From an uncultured Porphyromonadaceae bacterium (lineage in GTDB: Bacteria > Bacteroidota > Bacteroidia > Bacteroidales > Muribaculaceae): a stretch of 44,367 nucleotides of DNA. Location of the stretch: contig CAMWTI010000008.1 in assembly GCA_947177135.1 (NCBI GenBank), positions 1 to 44,367 on the forward strand, written 5' to 3'. The position numbers were made by a program, and so were the translations under genes. Below the pieces are notes generated by a model. That model did not search any database. It had not been told where the DNA came from and was given only the letters and a program-made list of their open reading frames with translations. The number at the start of each line of letters is the position of its first letter. The first letter of the stretch is position 1. Shown here piece by piece: positions 35,101 through 40,917 of the stretch.

Positions 35101-35530
35101 AGGAATGCGAGGTGTGTTTGTCTATAATATCAATACGGCGGCACAGATCTTTTTCCCGATCGGCATAACCGGATATGGCCACAGACAATCCTGGAATATG
35201 GGTGGTTCTGGCGCTGATGTTGATGGGACATTGCGTTATGCAGGCAGATATAAAGTCATGGCAACAACCGGAGATCTGCTGGATAAGCGCCCCCTGTTCT
35301 ATGATCTTTACCGGCGGCCTGGAGCGGTATATTGGATGGCGCATTTCTATCCGAGTATGCCTAGTTTGCCAGGGACGAAATTCATTGACGTGAAGAAGTC
35401 ATCGGCTTTTGATATGAATTATTTTTCGATGAGTTTTGAAGGGTATGGTGGTAATGATGCCGTTCCCGGAAATAATCCGGCAAACAGCCACGGATGTCTC
35501 ATGCGTACAGTCTTGAGCAAAAAGAAATAA
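32105..35530 (+). CDS. Large fimbrial tip/adhesin lipoprotein (DUF4906-like)
   Basis: A 1141-residue lipoprotein (lipobox IASC, cysteine 24), last gene of the fimbrial operon. Its N-terminal 350 residues follow the fimbrillin plan (INVLVNFEPNQ, LRMLIYDESGTNLIYDYL, YYIYAVANAEKEL, RLASKITVAFDGSEL). The C-terminal half contains long beta segments and ends DMNYFSMSFEGYGGNDAVPG followed by HGCLMRTVL. Size, position and architecture match the DUF4906-type tip proteins of Bacteroidales fimbriae; direct adhesion is inferred. An Asp-rich stretch (DGDGDGKIDNPDPEEND, about residues 372-388) resembles a calcium-binding loop. The gene is clearly AT-rich compared with the first four operon genes. Confidence 0.8.
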   Translation: MNVLHKNLIYIFVCLFFAGSIASCVDDFDSNLGELDGSVRDINVLVNFEPNQDASLQSRSADGNSIQDISSLRMLIYDESGTNLIYDYLVWENGKKAGLNPDVISSESYSPYVADEDGMKDNATAMLSYNLKLKTGDYYIYAVANAEKELAGSDYSTVEKLKAVNCVWNLDNVKANSQMFGIFSLTSDQTAYKDDKPVRVSNTTTTLHSWVRRLASKITVAFDGSELYDNVQIFIESVSIHDIAKQCALGVPNVAGIDPGEAANYDYRNLTDENKQPKMLAADKRYAVDNGVIATGDIDEIQKVDTSRPVVPDEYYHICNKSHPYMGMETGNGNSSDESILEHSHAQKAKAFFFYENLQGVSTEGRSKYQDGDGDGKIDNPDPEENDLNSGWKDGKAYGTYVEVIGYYRCTEADEHVNSGPIRYRFMLGKDVENDFNVERNHHYQLTLKFKGYGNEADWHIVYEHERSIEVQSPMYISYLFNKKSMASMRISGKLPEGAKLRAEIVECDWRPWGIVGSTAFPPVPQEAYSPVSWTEKDGPWNSFLSLRMTKVVKIEIPGKEGMPSNQYDWEESWDYNKTYYVTEHKGWRTYDLMLPKDENGKDEASTSYDSQDSKGQSEGLYFVSKQAEDAAGNAVERLVTIPLFTRAKELITRIGFTGNNPYTAYPRNAIVKLQIVQSDGVTPVDGFKPQTMQVIQVRRVVNPKGVWRRSGSTEPFRVTLMRLMDEEFDFTEFKSEGKWYAEVFQGNTSGTISLSSTEKGSGVGNRPQSFVNRIEGESEHPIDFMINFHGVDGSAIVRVRYHNGTCEHDIFCREGYDPIDVSGANNCLWPSYNVAYFNGKTPVYTKSPLQQGSYFRLQNYTAICANNDGSPDGKGALGFNKRPYSTMFDVIESDKNGAISKKQWGSITPSASVVNAQGFSEWKINSSQSHIPATHPDYQEHVATGTDFYEFISTDANDVDFPISKGYGVLYGDGARETQSSLSQAYGYDRTDGADDPRGMRGVFVYNINTAAQIFFPIGITGYGHRQSWNMGGSGADVDGTLRYAGRYKVMATTGDLLDKRPLFYDLYRRPGAVYWMAHFYPSMPSLPGTKFIDVKKSSAFDMNYFSMSFEGYGGNDAVPGNNPANSHGCLMRTVLSKKK

Positions 35531-35786
35531 CGGCCAGCTGGATGGCGGGCAGATATAACGACCGGCAGGTGTTAATCTCAGGGCAAGTAAATCTTGTGCG
35601 ATAGACATCAACTTCCATACCATGGGCTTTGAAGGCTATACGAATGGAGCCTCAGGGGCCTCGGCCCGCTGCGGCTCCGCACCGATACACACCCTTTTCT
35701 CGACGCGGCGCCATATGGGGGCCGGGATCTTTTGCCGTCCGGGAGTGACGACTCCGGTCATGTCGTCGAATTCGTATGAATTATAG
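35531..35786 (+). pseudogene. Remnant 3' end of a second fimbrial tip gene
   Basis: Directly after the tip-gene stop, plus-strand frames encode tip-like C-terminal sequence in two pieces. One frame gives SWMAGRYNDR (from 35537); a frame shifted by one gives RPAGVNLRASKSCAIDINF then HTMGFEGYTNGAS (35559-35655). The intact tip protein has YWMAHFY and then KKSSAFDMNYFSMSFEGY at matching spacing: 10 of 17 residues match over the last block. The remnant is GC-rich, unlike the intact gene before it. The rest (to the TAG at 35784) shows no recognisable homology; a small imperfect hairpin lies at 35739-35757. The remaining bases before 35919 hold the C10 promoter and leader. Confidence 0.75.
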
Positions 35787-35797
35787 TTTCGGAAATA

Positions 35798-35829
35798 TTT
35801 GTAAGGATTGTAAAAATGTATTATATTTG
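35798..35829 (+). promoter_or_regulatory. Promoter of the C10 protease gene
   Basis: TTTG (35798-35801), 20-base spacer, TATATTTG (35822-35829): full consensus match. It gives a leader of about 85 bases before the ATG at 35919, so the protease is expressed independently of the fimbrial operon. Confidence 0.8.
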
Positions 35830-35918
35830 TGGTCATTATTAGCCAAGGCTATTCTGAGTTTCTGTTGTGATCTCACTCAGCATATATTAGACACATAATT
35901 AATCTAACTTTTACAGCC

Positions 35919-37724
35919 ATGAACATCACACTGCGAGTTTTAATCAGTTGTATCATATCATTGGCGGTATTTCAATCTGCCTTTGCAGAATCCGCTTATG
36001 AGTTTGCCGTTAACTTTTTTCAGACAAAAGGAAGTTCTGAAAAGTTGAAATCCCGGAGCGTCGCCACGCCGGAGTTGGCAGCCTTGGAAATACCGGGAAC
36101 TGATGTGAGAGTGTATAAGCGCGCTGATGGCGGATTTGTTGCCCTTCGCCAGATAGATGGCCAGTGGGTGGTGTCGGCCTACAGCGAAACAGGAGATATC
36201 AACGCTGATAATGCGGACCAAATGGAGTTGATCGGCAAAATGTTTGCAGATTCAGATACTCAGGCGCTGAAGCGTTATACGTCAGTTACGGAGCCGGGCA
36301 TTGCGGTGAAGGGGCCTTGGATTACCACACAGTGGAATCAATCTGAACCTTTCAATAGGTTTTGTCCATACGATACACTGGAAAACAAGAGAACCTATGT
36401 CGGATGTAGCACTGTGGCATTAGCCCAGCTGATGTATTACTATAAAGTGCCGTCGCACACAAAGTTCCATCGGAATGAATGGGATAAGATGAAATTATCT
36501 TACAATGATGGTTACACAGAAGAAGAGGCTAATGCCGTAGCTTTATTTATGGCAGATGTGGCACAAGAAGCCTGTGCGGTAAACTTCGGACCCAAACAGT
36601 CGGCAGGCAGCATCCCCTCATTCTATACAGGATATTCCAAAATAGAAGTAGACCGTTTTGCCGGCAAAGACTTTCTTAATGAAGCGGAGGCTCCTCAAAT
36701 AGTAGCAACGGTGGGCTTTCCCGCCGGTCATGCCGTTATTATGGATGGGATGGACAGCAATGGTTATTGGCATCTTAACTGGGGCTGGGGAGGCTCCTGG
36801 GACGGATGGTATCCGCCCGATAATTTTGATATCATTTATGAATATGAAGTGACACACCATGTGGCCGAATATCAGACTTTTCCAAACCCGAATCCGGAGA
36901 ATTACAAGCCGAGTTTGCGGATGAGAGGCGGGGTCAGCGTTGACAAGTCGTATGTCAGTCCCGGCGACGAAGTGATATTGACATACAAAGACATTGAATA
37001 TCTATATACCGACAAACTGAAATTCAGTTTTAATAATGCCTGTCTGTTTGTCGGCGCAAGTTTTTACTATCCTTTCAGATGGAGAATGTTAAGTAGCTTA
37101 TCCAAAGATCGTAACAATGGCTCTCTGAAAGTCTACAATCCCGGATATCTCGGAAGGAAGTACTACCCTTCGGAAACAATCGACAATAAGGAAATCGGAT
37201 CTGAAAATCAGACAGGCCGTGATATCACATATGAATTTACCGTTCCGGAGTTTCCGTGTGATACCATGATAATCCGTCCCGAGTATTATCTGAGTTTAGC
37301 CTGGTATGGTCATGGTAATTATGACATAGGGTTGATTCCCGTGAAAAAATGGCCATATGAAAGAGGTGAGTACACAATAGGTGTATCGACCGAATGGGAG
37401 CCTTTTACTTATTGCAATAGCAACAGCCCCTTTATATCCGGCGACCTGGCGTCAATGGTCCCGGAAATTCTTCTTTTGAGCAAGCAATCTGACGGAAGAT
37501 ATAAAATAGAGCCGATGTCGCTTGATGAACTCATTATGAATTCAAGAGGGAAAGTAGAGTCAAGCCTTGAAAACATCGGGATTGACAATGCAGATAAGCG
37601 TGACGTAACAGGTTACTACAATCTTTCGGGTCAATATTCCGACAGGCCATTTGACGGATTCAATATTGTTCGTTATTCAGACGGATCATCGCAAAAGGCA
37701 ATCATCACAAATCCCCAGAGATAA
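35919..37724 (+). CDS. C10 family (streptopain-like) cysteine protease with sorting-type C-terminus
   Basis: A 601-residue secreted protease. It has a signal peptide (1-23) and a propeptide (about 24-127), then the C10 catalytic domain with nucleophile cysteine 163 in YVGCSTVALAQLMYYY, catalytic histidine 271 in PAGHAVIMDG, and the family WHLNWGWGGSWDGWY block. A beta-rich C-terminal region of about 260 residues ends in YYNLSGQYSDRPFDGFNIV and RYSDGSSQKAIIT, similar to type IX (Por) secretion sorting domains. The gene is AT-rich, with its own promoter and terminator. C10 proteases can act as virulence factors or maturases; the neighbouring fimbriae are a possible but unproven substrate. Confidence 0.92.
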   Translation: MNITLRVLISCIISLAVFQSAFAESAYEFAVNFFQTKGSSEKLKSRSVATPELAALEIPGTDVRVYKRADGGFVALRQIDGQWVVSAYSETGDINADNADQMELIGKMFADSDTQALKRYTSVTEPGIAVKGPWITTQWNQSEPFNRFCPYDTLENKRTYVGCSTVALAQLMYYYKVPSHTKFHRNEWDKMKLSYNDGYTEEEANAVALFMADVAQEACAVNFGPKQSAGSIPSFYTGYSKIEVDRFAGKDFLNEAEAPQIVATVGFPAGHAVIMDGMDSNGYWHLNWGWGGSWDGWYPPDNFDIIYEYEVTHHVAEYQTFPNPNPENYKPSLRMRGGVSVDKSYVSPGDEVILTYKDIEYLYTDKLKFSFNNACLFVGASFYYPFRWRMLSSLSKDRNNGSLKVYNPGYLGRKYYPSETIDNKEIGSENQTGRDITYEFTVPEFPCDTMIIRPEYYLSLAWYGHGNYDIGLIPVKKWPYERGEYTIGVSTEWEPFTYCNSNSPFISGDLASMVPEILLLSKQSDGRYKIEPMSLDELIMNSRGKVESSLENIGIDNADKRDVTGYYNLSGQYSDRPFDGFNIVRYSDGSSQKAIITNPQR

Positions 37725-37745
37725 AGTCCAGTATTTATTTGCGAT

Positions 37746-37779
37746 GCAGTGGGATGCGTCATATGACGCATCCCACTGC
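37746..37779. terminator. Perfect 34-base palindrome, bidirectional terminator
   Basis: The sequence from 37746 to 37779 equals its own reverse complement (arm begins GCAGTGGGATGCGTC and centres on CATATG). It sits between the convergent C10 protease and GNAT-like genes. RNA from either strand would fold into a hairpin of about 15 bp. Confidence 0.8.
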
Positions 37780-37810
37780 TCAGTTTGGCGTTAACGATAC
37801 TATGCGACGG

Positions 37811-38947
37811 TCAGATGTCGCGGCGGAAGGCCTGGCGGCGACGGTGCTGGCGGTGGTTGAAGTATTGCCACTGGGCCTGCACGTTGGCGTTTGACGCCAG
37901 TTCCGGATTGCTTTCAGCCCATTTGTAGCCATAGCGGTTGTAGACCGGAATCAGTTGTTCGAACAGCAGCGCGTTGACGCCTTTGTTCTGATATTCCGGA
38001 GCCACCGCCACAAGCAGCAGGTCGACCACGTCGTTGCCCTTTTTGGCGGTGAGGGCCTTGAGCAGAGGTATCCACCCGAAGGGGAAGAGGCGTCCGCGAG
38101 CCTTGCGTAGCGCCTTTGAGAATGACGGGATGGATATGCCGATGCCTTGTATCTTGCGGTCTTTGTCGGCTATGACGCAGACGGTGTCGAGGCGTATCAG
38201 CCCCAGATACATGCCAATATAGTAGTCGATCTGGCGCTGCGTCAGCGGAGAATATCCGTAGAGCTTGTCGTATGCACGGTTGATCAGTTCGAACAGCGGT
38301 TGGCCGAACTCTTCTTTCAGGGCCTTGCGCGAGGTGAAGGTGATGCACTGCAGGCCATATTTCGCTTTGACCAGAGCGGCTATGCGCTTCATCTTTTCGG
38401 GCACTTCGGCCGGCACTTCCATGCGGAATTCGAGCCACTCGGCTTCCGGACGGAAGCCGATCCGCTCAAGCTGGCGCGGATAGTAGGGATGGTTGTATAT
38501 GGTGGCCATCGTGCCCATTTCGTCAAATCCTTCCACCAGCATGCCCTCATGGTCCATGTCGGTGAAGCCCATCGGGCCGAGCATGGTGGTCATGCCGTGG
38601 GTGCGTCCCCAGTCGGCCGCAGCGGCAAACAGAGCGTCGACCACTTCGTTGTCGTCGATGAAGTCGACGAACCCGAAACGCATTTCCTTTTGGCCCGTGC
38701 GTGCGTTGACGGCGTTGTTGATGATCGCTGCGATCCTGCCGGCCGGTTTGCCTTCGCGGTAGGCCATGAAAGCTGCCGCCTGGCAGAAGTCAAACGCCGG
38801 ATTTTTAGACGGCATCAAGGTGTTGACGTCGTCAAGTATGAGCGGAGGCACATGGCAGGGATTGCCCTTGTAAAGGTCGATCCCGAATTTCACGAAGCGG
38901 CGCAGAGGGCCGCGCTTCAGCGGGATCTGCTTTATTTCTACTGACAT
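37811..38947 (-). CDS. GNAT-like N-acetyltransferase family protein
   Basis: A 378-residue cytoplasmic protein seen across Bacteroidales and usually labelled as an N-acetyltransferase. The C-terminal half has a GNAT-like acetyl-CoA segment (VDLLLVAVAPEYQNKGVNALLFEQLIPVY, in the place of the R/QxxGxG/A loop). The N-terminal half (FVKFGIDLYKGNPCHVPPL, LGPMGFTDMDHEGMLVEGFDE, YNHPYYPRQLERIGF) resembles a second, degenerate GNAT lobe. No substrate can be named. It is the last gene of a minus-strand operon after the Lrp regulator and the pseudokinase, five bases behind the latter. Confidence 0.75.
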   Translation of the reverse strand: MSVEIKQIPLKRGPLRRFVKFGIDLYKGNPCHVPPLILDDVNTLMPSKNPAFDFCQAAAFMAYREGKPAGRIAAIINNAVNARTGQKEMRFGFVDFIDDNEVVDALFAAAADWGRTHGMTTMLGPMGFTDMDHEGMLVEGFDEMGTMATIYNHPYYPRQLERIGFRPEAEWLEFRMEVPAEVPEKMKRIAALVKAKYGLQCITFTSRKALKEEFGQPLFELINRAYDKLYGYSPLTQRQIDYYIGMYLGLIRLDTVCVIADKDRKIQGIGISIPSFSKALRKARGRLFPFGWIPLLKALTAKKGNDVVDLLLVAVAPEYQNKGVNALLFEQLIPVYNRYGYKWAESNPELASNANVQAQWQYFNHRQHRRRQAFRRDI

Positions 38948-38951
38948 AATT

Positions 38952-39725
38952 TTATGGTCTTAGACAGAGAATCACAGTGAGAATCATCACCACTGCCGTC
39001 AGAAACGCGATTATGGCCAGATAGAGCCTTATGGTGGAACGCTCGGCCACGGCCATCTGCAACTGCTGCACATTCCGGTAGGGGAACGGGCTGAGGCATC
39101 TGTCGGCCACGGCCCTCAGATGCGGAAAGTTTTCGCCCGGACAGGCGTCGAGCGCCGCGCTCAGCACCTCTCCGTAGCTGCGTATGTCGTCGGCCACGTC
39201 GGTTGGCTCCAGCTGGTTTTTCTGGTCAAACCCGACGTCGATCAGTTTCAGGTTTCCGATGTTTTCCGTGAAGATCACTGTCTCCGGGCGGATCGGGTGA
39301 TGGATGATATGGTTTGTCTGGACATAATCCAAAGCTTCCGGAAGCTGCCGGCTCACCTTCTGCACGATTTCTGGAGTGACCTTTCCGGTGTCGATGAGCT
39401 TGCGCAGCGAGTCACCATAAACGTCGTCGGTGATGATGCAACGTCCCAATCCCGGCACCTCCTCCAGATCATTGATCATCACAATGCGGGGGTGAGCCAG
39501 ATTATACCTGACCTCGAATTCCCGTTCAAGCATGGACTCGTATTCGGGCTTGCCCTTGAATTCCTGTTTCAAGGTTTTGAGCATCACCCATTTTCCGAAC
39601 TTTTTAGCGGTATAGACGTCATAAAACGTCTCGTCCCATTCCGGCAGATGTTCGATTTCGGTCCATTTTCCCCCTTGCGGGGCCGGAGGCTGCGTGGAAT
39701 CCGCGGCAGTGTTGGCTTCGTTCAT
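38952..39725 (-). CDS. Tail-anchored protein kinase-like protein (predicted pseudokinase)
   Basis: A 257-residue protein with a Ser/Thr kinase fold and a C-terminal membrane span (about residues 233-254), so the kinase-like part faces the cytoplasm. Lysine 50 (VMLK) fits the VAIK lysine and Glu 69 or 71 the helix C glutamate. The catalytic loop reads HHPIRPET (142-149) where active kinases have HRDxKPxN: Asp is Pro, Lys is Arg, Asn is Thr. The DFG motif reads DVG (163-165), and no glycine-rich loop is visible. Phosphotransfer is therefore unlikely; ATP binding or scaffolding is possible. It overlaps the Lrp gene by four bases. Confidence 0.82.
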   Translation of the reverse strand: MNEANTAADSTQPPAPQGGKWTEIEHLPEWDETFYDVYTAKKFGKWVMLKTLKQEFKGKPEYESMLEREFEVRYNLAHPRIVMINDLEEVPGLGRCIITDDVYGDSLRKLIDTGKVTPEIVQKVSRQLPEALDYVQTNHIIHHPIRPETVIFTENIGNLKLIDVGFDQKNQLEPTDVADDIRSYGEVLSAALDACPGENFPHLRAVADRCLSPFPYRNVQQLQMAVAERSTIRLYLAIIAFLTAVVMILTVILCLRP

Positions 39726-40195
39726 CTCTCTTGCTCTGACTGTATGGGGATTTCGCGGTTGATGCTGCTGTCGAGCGAGATCAGGGTTTCAGTGCCGGTC
39801 ACGCCGGGGATCATCTGGATGCGATCGTTGAGCAGGCGCATCAGGTGTTCGTTGTCGCGGGCATAGAGTTTTACCAGCATGGTGTACGGGCCTGTGGTGT
39901 AATGGCATTCCACAACTTCGGGGATCTGCTCCAGATATGGAAGCGCATCACGATACATGGCTCCGCGTTCCAGATTCACTCCCACATAGGTGCAGGTGCT
40001 GAATCCGAGTGTTTTGGGGTTGACATTGTAGCCCGAGCCTGTGATGATGCCCATGTCTGCCAGGCGCTGTATGCGCTGGTGGATGGCGGCGCGGCTCACG
40101 CCGCACTCTTCGGCCACGTCTTTTGACGGAATTCGGGCATTGTAAATGATAATGCTCAGAATCTTGCGGTCTAATGCATCTATTATTTTATCCAT
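39722..40195 (-). CDS. Lrp/AsnC-family transcriptional regulator
   Basis: A 157-residue regulator with an N-terminal winged helix-turn-helix (LDRKILSIIIYNARIPSKDVAEECGVSRAAIHQRIQRLADMGII) and a C-terminal RAM ligand-binding domain (VECHYTTGPYTMLVKLYARDNEHLMRLLNDRIQMIPGV). Such proteins form octamers and respond to amino acids. It heads an operon with the pseudokinase (four-base overlap) and the GNAT-like gene, and may regulate its own promoter. The last ten residues are a variable tail. Confidence 0.95.
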   Translation of the reverse strand: MDKIIDALDRKILSIIIYNARIPSKDVAEECGVSRAAIHQRIQRLADMGIITGSGYNVNPKTLGFSTCTYVGVNLERGAMYRDALPYLEQIPEVVECHYTTGPYTMLVKLYARDNEHLMRLLNDRIQMIPGVTGTETLISLDSSINREIPIQSEQER

Positions 40196-40229
40196 ATTTC
40201 ACACAATATAGTATTTATAAATTCGCTGA

Positions 40230-40259
40230 CAAAATTAGTGTTTTTTCTTCATTCCACAA
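40230..40259 (-). promoter_or_regulatory. Promoter of the Lrp operon
   Basis: On the minus strand TTG (40257-40259), 19-base spacer, TAATTTTG (40230-40237); the box ends 34 bases before the ATG at 40195. Confidence 0.6.
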
Positions 40260-40364
40260 TCATTTTGCCACTAAAATCTTGTTTACATCCGGATCTTTCC
40301 CCGTTTTATGGAGTAGCCGCAGGTTCTCTCTTCGGGAATGACGCCGAGGCTGGACGCTGTCATG

Positions 40365-40392
40365 CCGGCCACGATTCGGAATCGTGGGCCGG
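40365..40392. terminator. GC-rich inverted repeat in the Lrp-FKBP intergenic region
   Basis: Arms 40365-40377 and 40379-40392 pair over 13 positions with one bulged base, almost without a loop. Downstream on the plus strand is a T-rich run (TTTGATTGGATTTTT). No plus-strand gene ends before it, so it might close a small RNA starting near 40240. The rest of 40196-40469 holds promoters and no gene. Confidence 0.35.
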
Positions 40393-40441
40393 TTTGATTG
40401 GATTTTTGGAGTCGGAAGCTGCAAATGTGTGACATATTGTG

Positions 40442-40449
40442 TATATTTG
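40442..40449 (+). promoter_or_regulatory. -7 box of the FKBP gene
   Basis: TATATTTG fits TAnnTTTG and ends 20 bases before the ATG at 40470. No -33 TTTG at the right distance. Confidence 0.6.
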
Positions 40450-40469
40450 CAGTCTGTATTTATTGAAAT

Positions 40470-40868
40470 ATGAATAAACAGGAATATATTGAAAGAAACA
40501 GAGCGTGGCTGCGCCAGAAGGCGGCCGAGCCTGGCGTGATGCCGCTTGACAAGGGCATATATTATAAGGTGATTAAGCGCGGCGACGGAAAATTGCCGTC
40601 GCCCGGACGTAACAGCGTGGTGACGGCCCACTATACCGGCGCGCTGATCAATGGCAAACGGTTTGACAGCAGCCGCGGCTCCACAGCGCCGGCCTTCAGG
40701 CTGCGCGAACTGATTGCCGGATGGATCATCGCTCTGCAGCAGATGCATCCGGGTGACCGGTGGGAGATCTACATTCCTGCCGAGCAAGGCTATGGCCAGC
40801 GCAGTCAGCCTGGCATTCCCGGCGGCTCCACTCTTGTTTTCGACGTTGAACTAATCAGTGTGTATTAA
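40470..40868 (+). CDS. FKBP-type peptidyl-prolyl cis-trans isomerase (cytoplasmic)
   Basis: A 132-residue isomerase. After a short helical N-terminus comes one FKBP domain: VVTAHYTGALINGKRFDSS, then GWIIALQQMHPGDRWEIYIPAEQGYGQRSQPGIPGGSTLVFDVELISVY, with most of the rotamase pocket residues (Y, F, D, W, I, Y) present. The usual VIxGW segment reads LIAGW. There is no signal peptide or lipobox, so it should stay in the cytoplasm, unlike many Bacteroidota FKBPs. It has its own promoter and lies 49 bases before the next gene, which has another. Confidence 0.93.
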   Translation: MNKQEYIERNRAWLRQKAAEPGVMPLDKGIYYKVIKRGDGKLPSPGRNSVVTAHYTGALINGKRFDSSRGSTAPAFRLRELIAGWIIALQQMHPGDRWEIYIPAEQGYGQRSQPGIPGGSTLVFDVELISVY

Positions 40869-40900
40869 ATCTTTTACGTGTCATATTCGTCGGGAATAGG

Positions 40901-40908
40901 TAACTTTG
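40901..40908 (+). promoter_or_regulatory. -7 box directly before the CBS-domain gene
   Basis: TAACTTTG fits TAnnTTTG and ends nine bases before the ATG at 40918. A TTG start at 40906, in the same frame, would lie inside this box and is rejected. Confidence 0.6.
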
Positions 40909-40917
40909 CAATCATAT

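Noticed and set aside
31636..37740. Integrated mobile element as the source of the AT-rich block
   Set aside because: No integrase, transposase, direct repeats or tRNA target were found at the edges. Homologous exchange within the locus explains the breakpoint inside a gene better.
40260..40787. 175-codon minus-strand frame over the FKBP promoter and gene
   Set aside because: It is antisense to the clear FKBP gene and runs through its promoter; no domain is visible.
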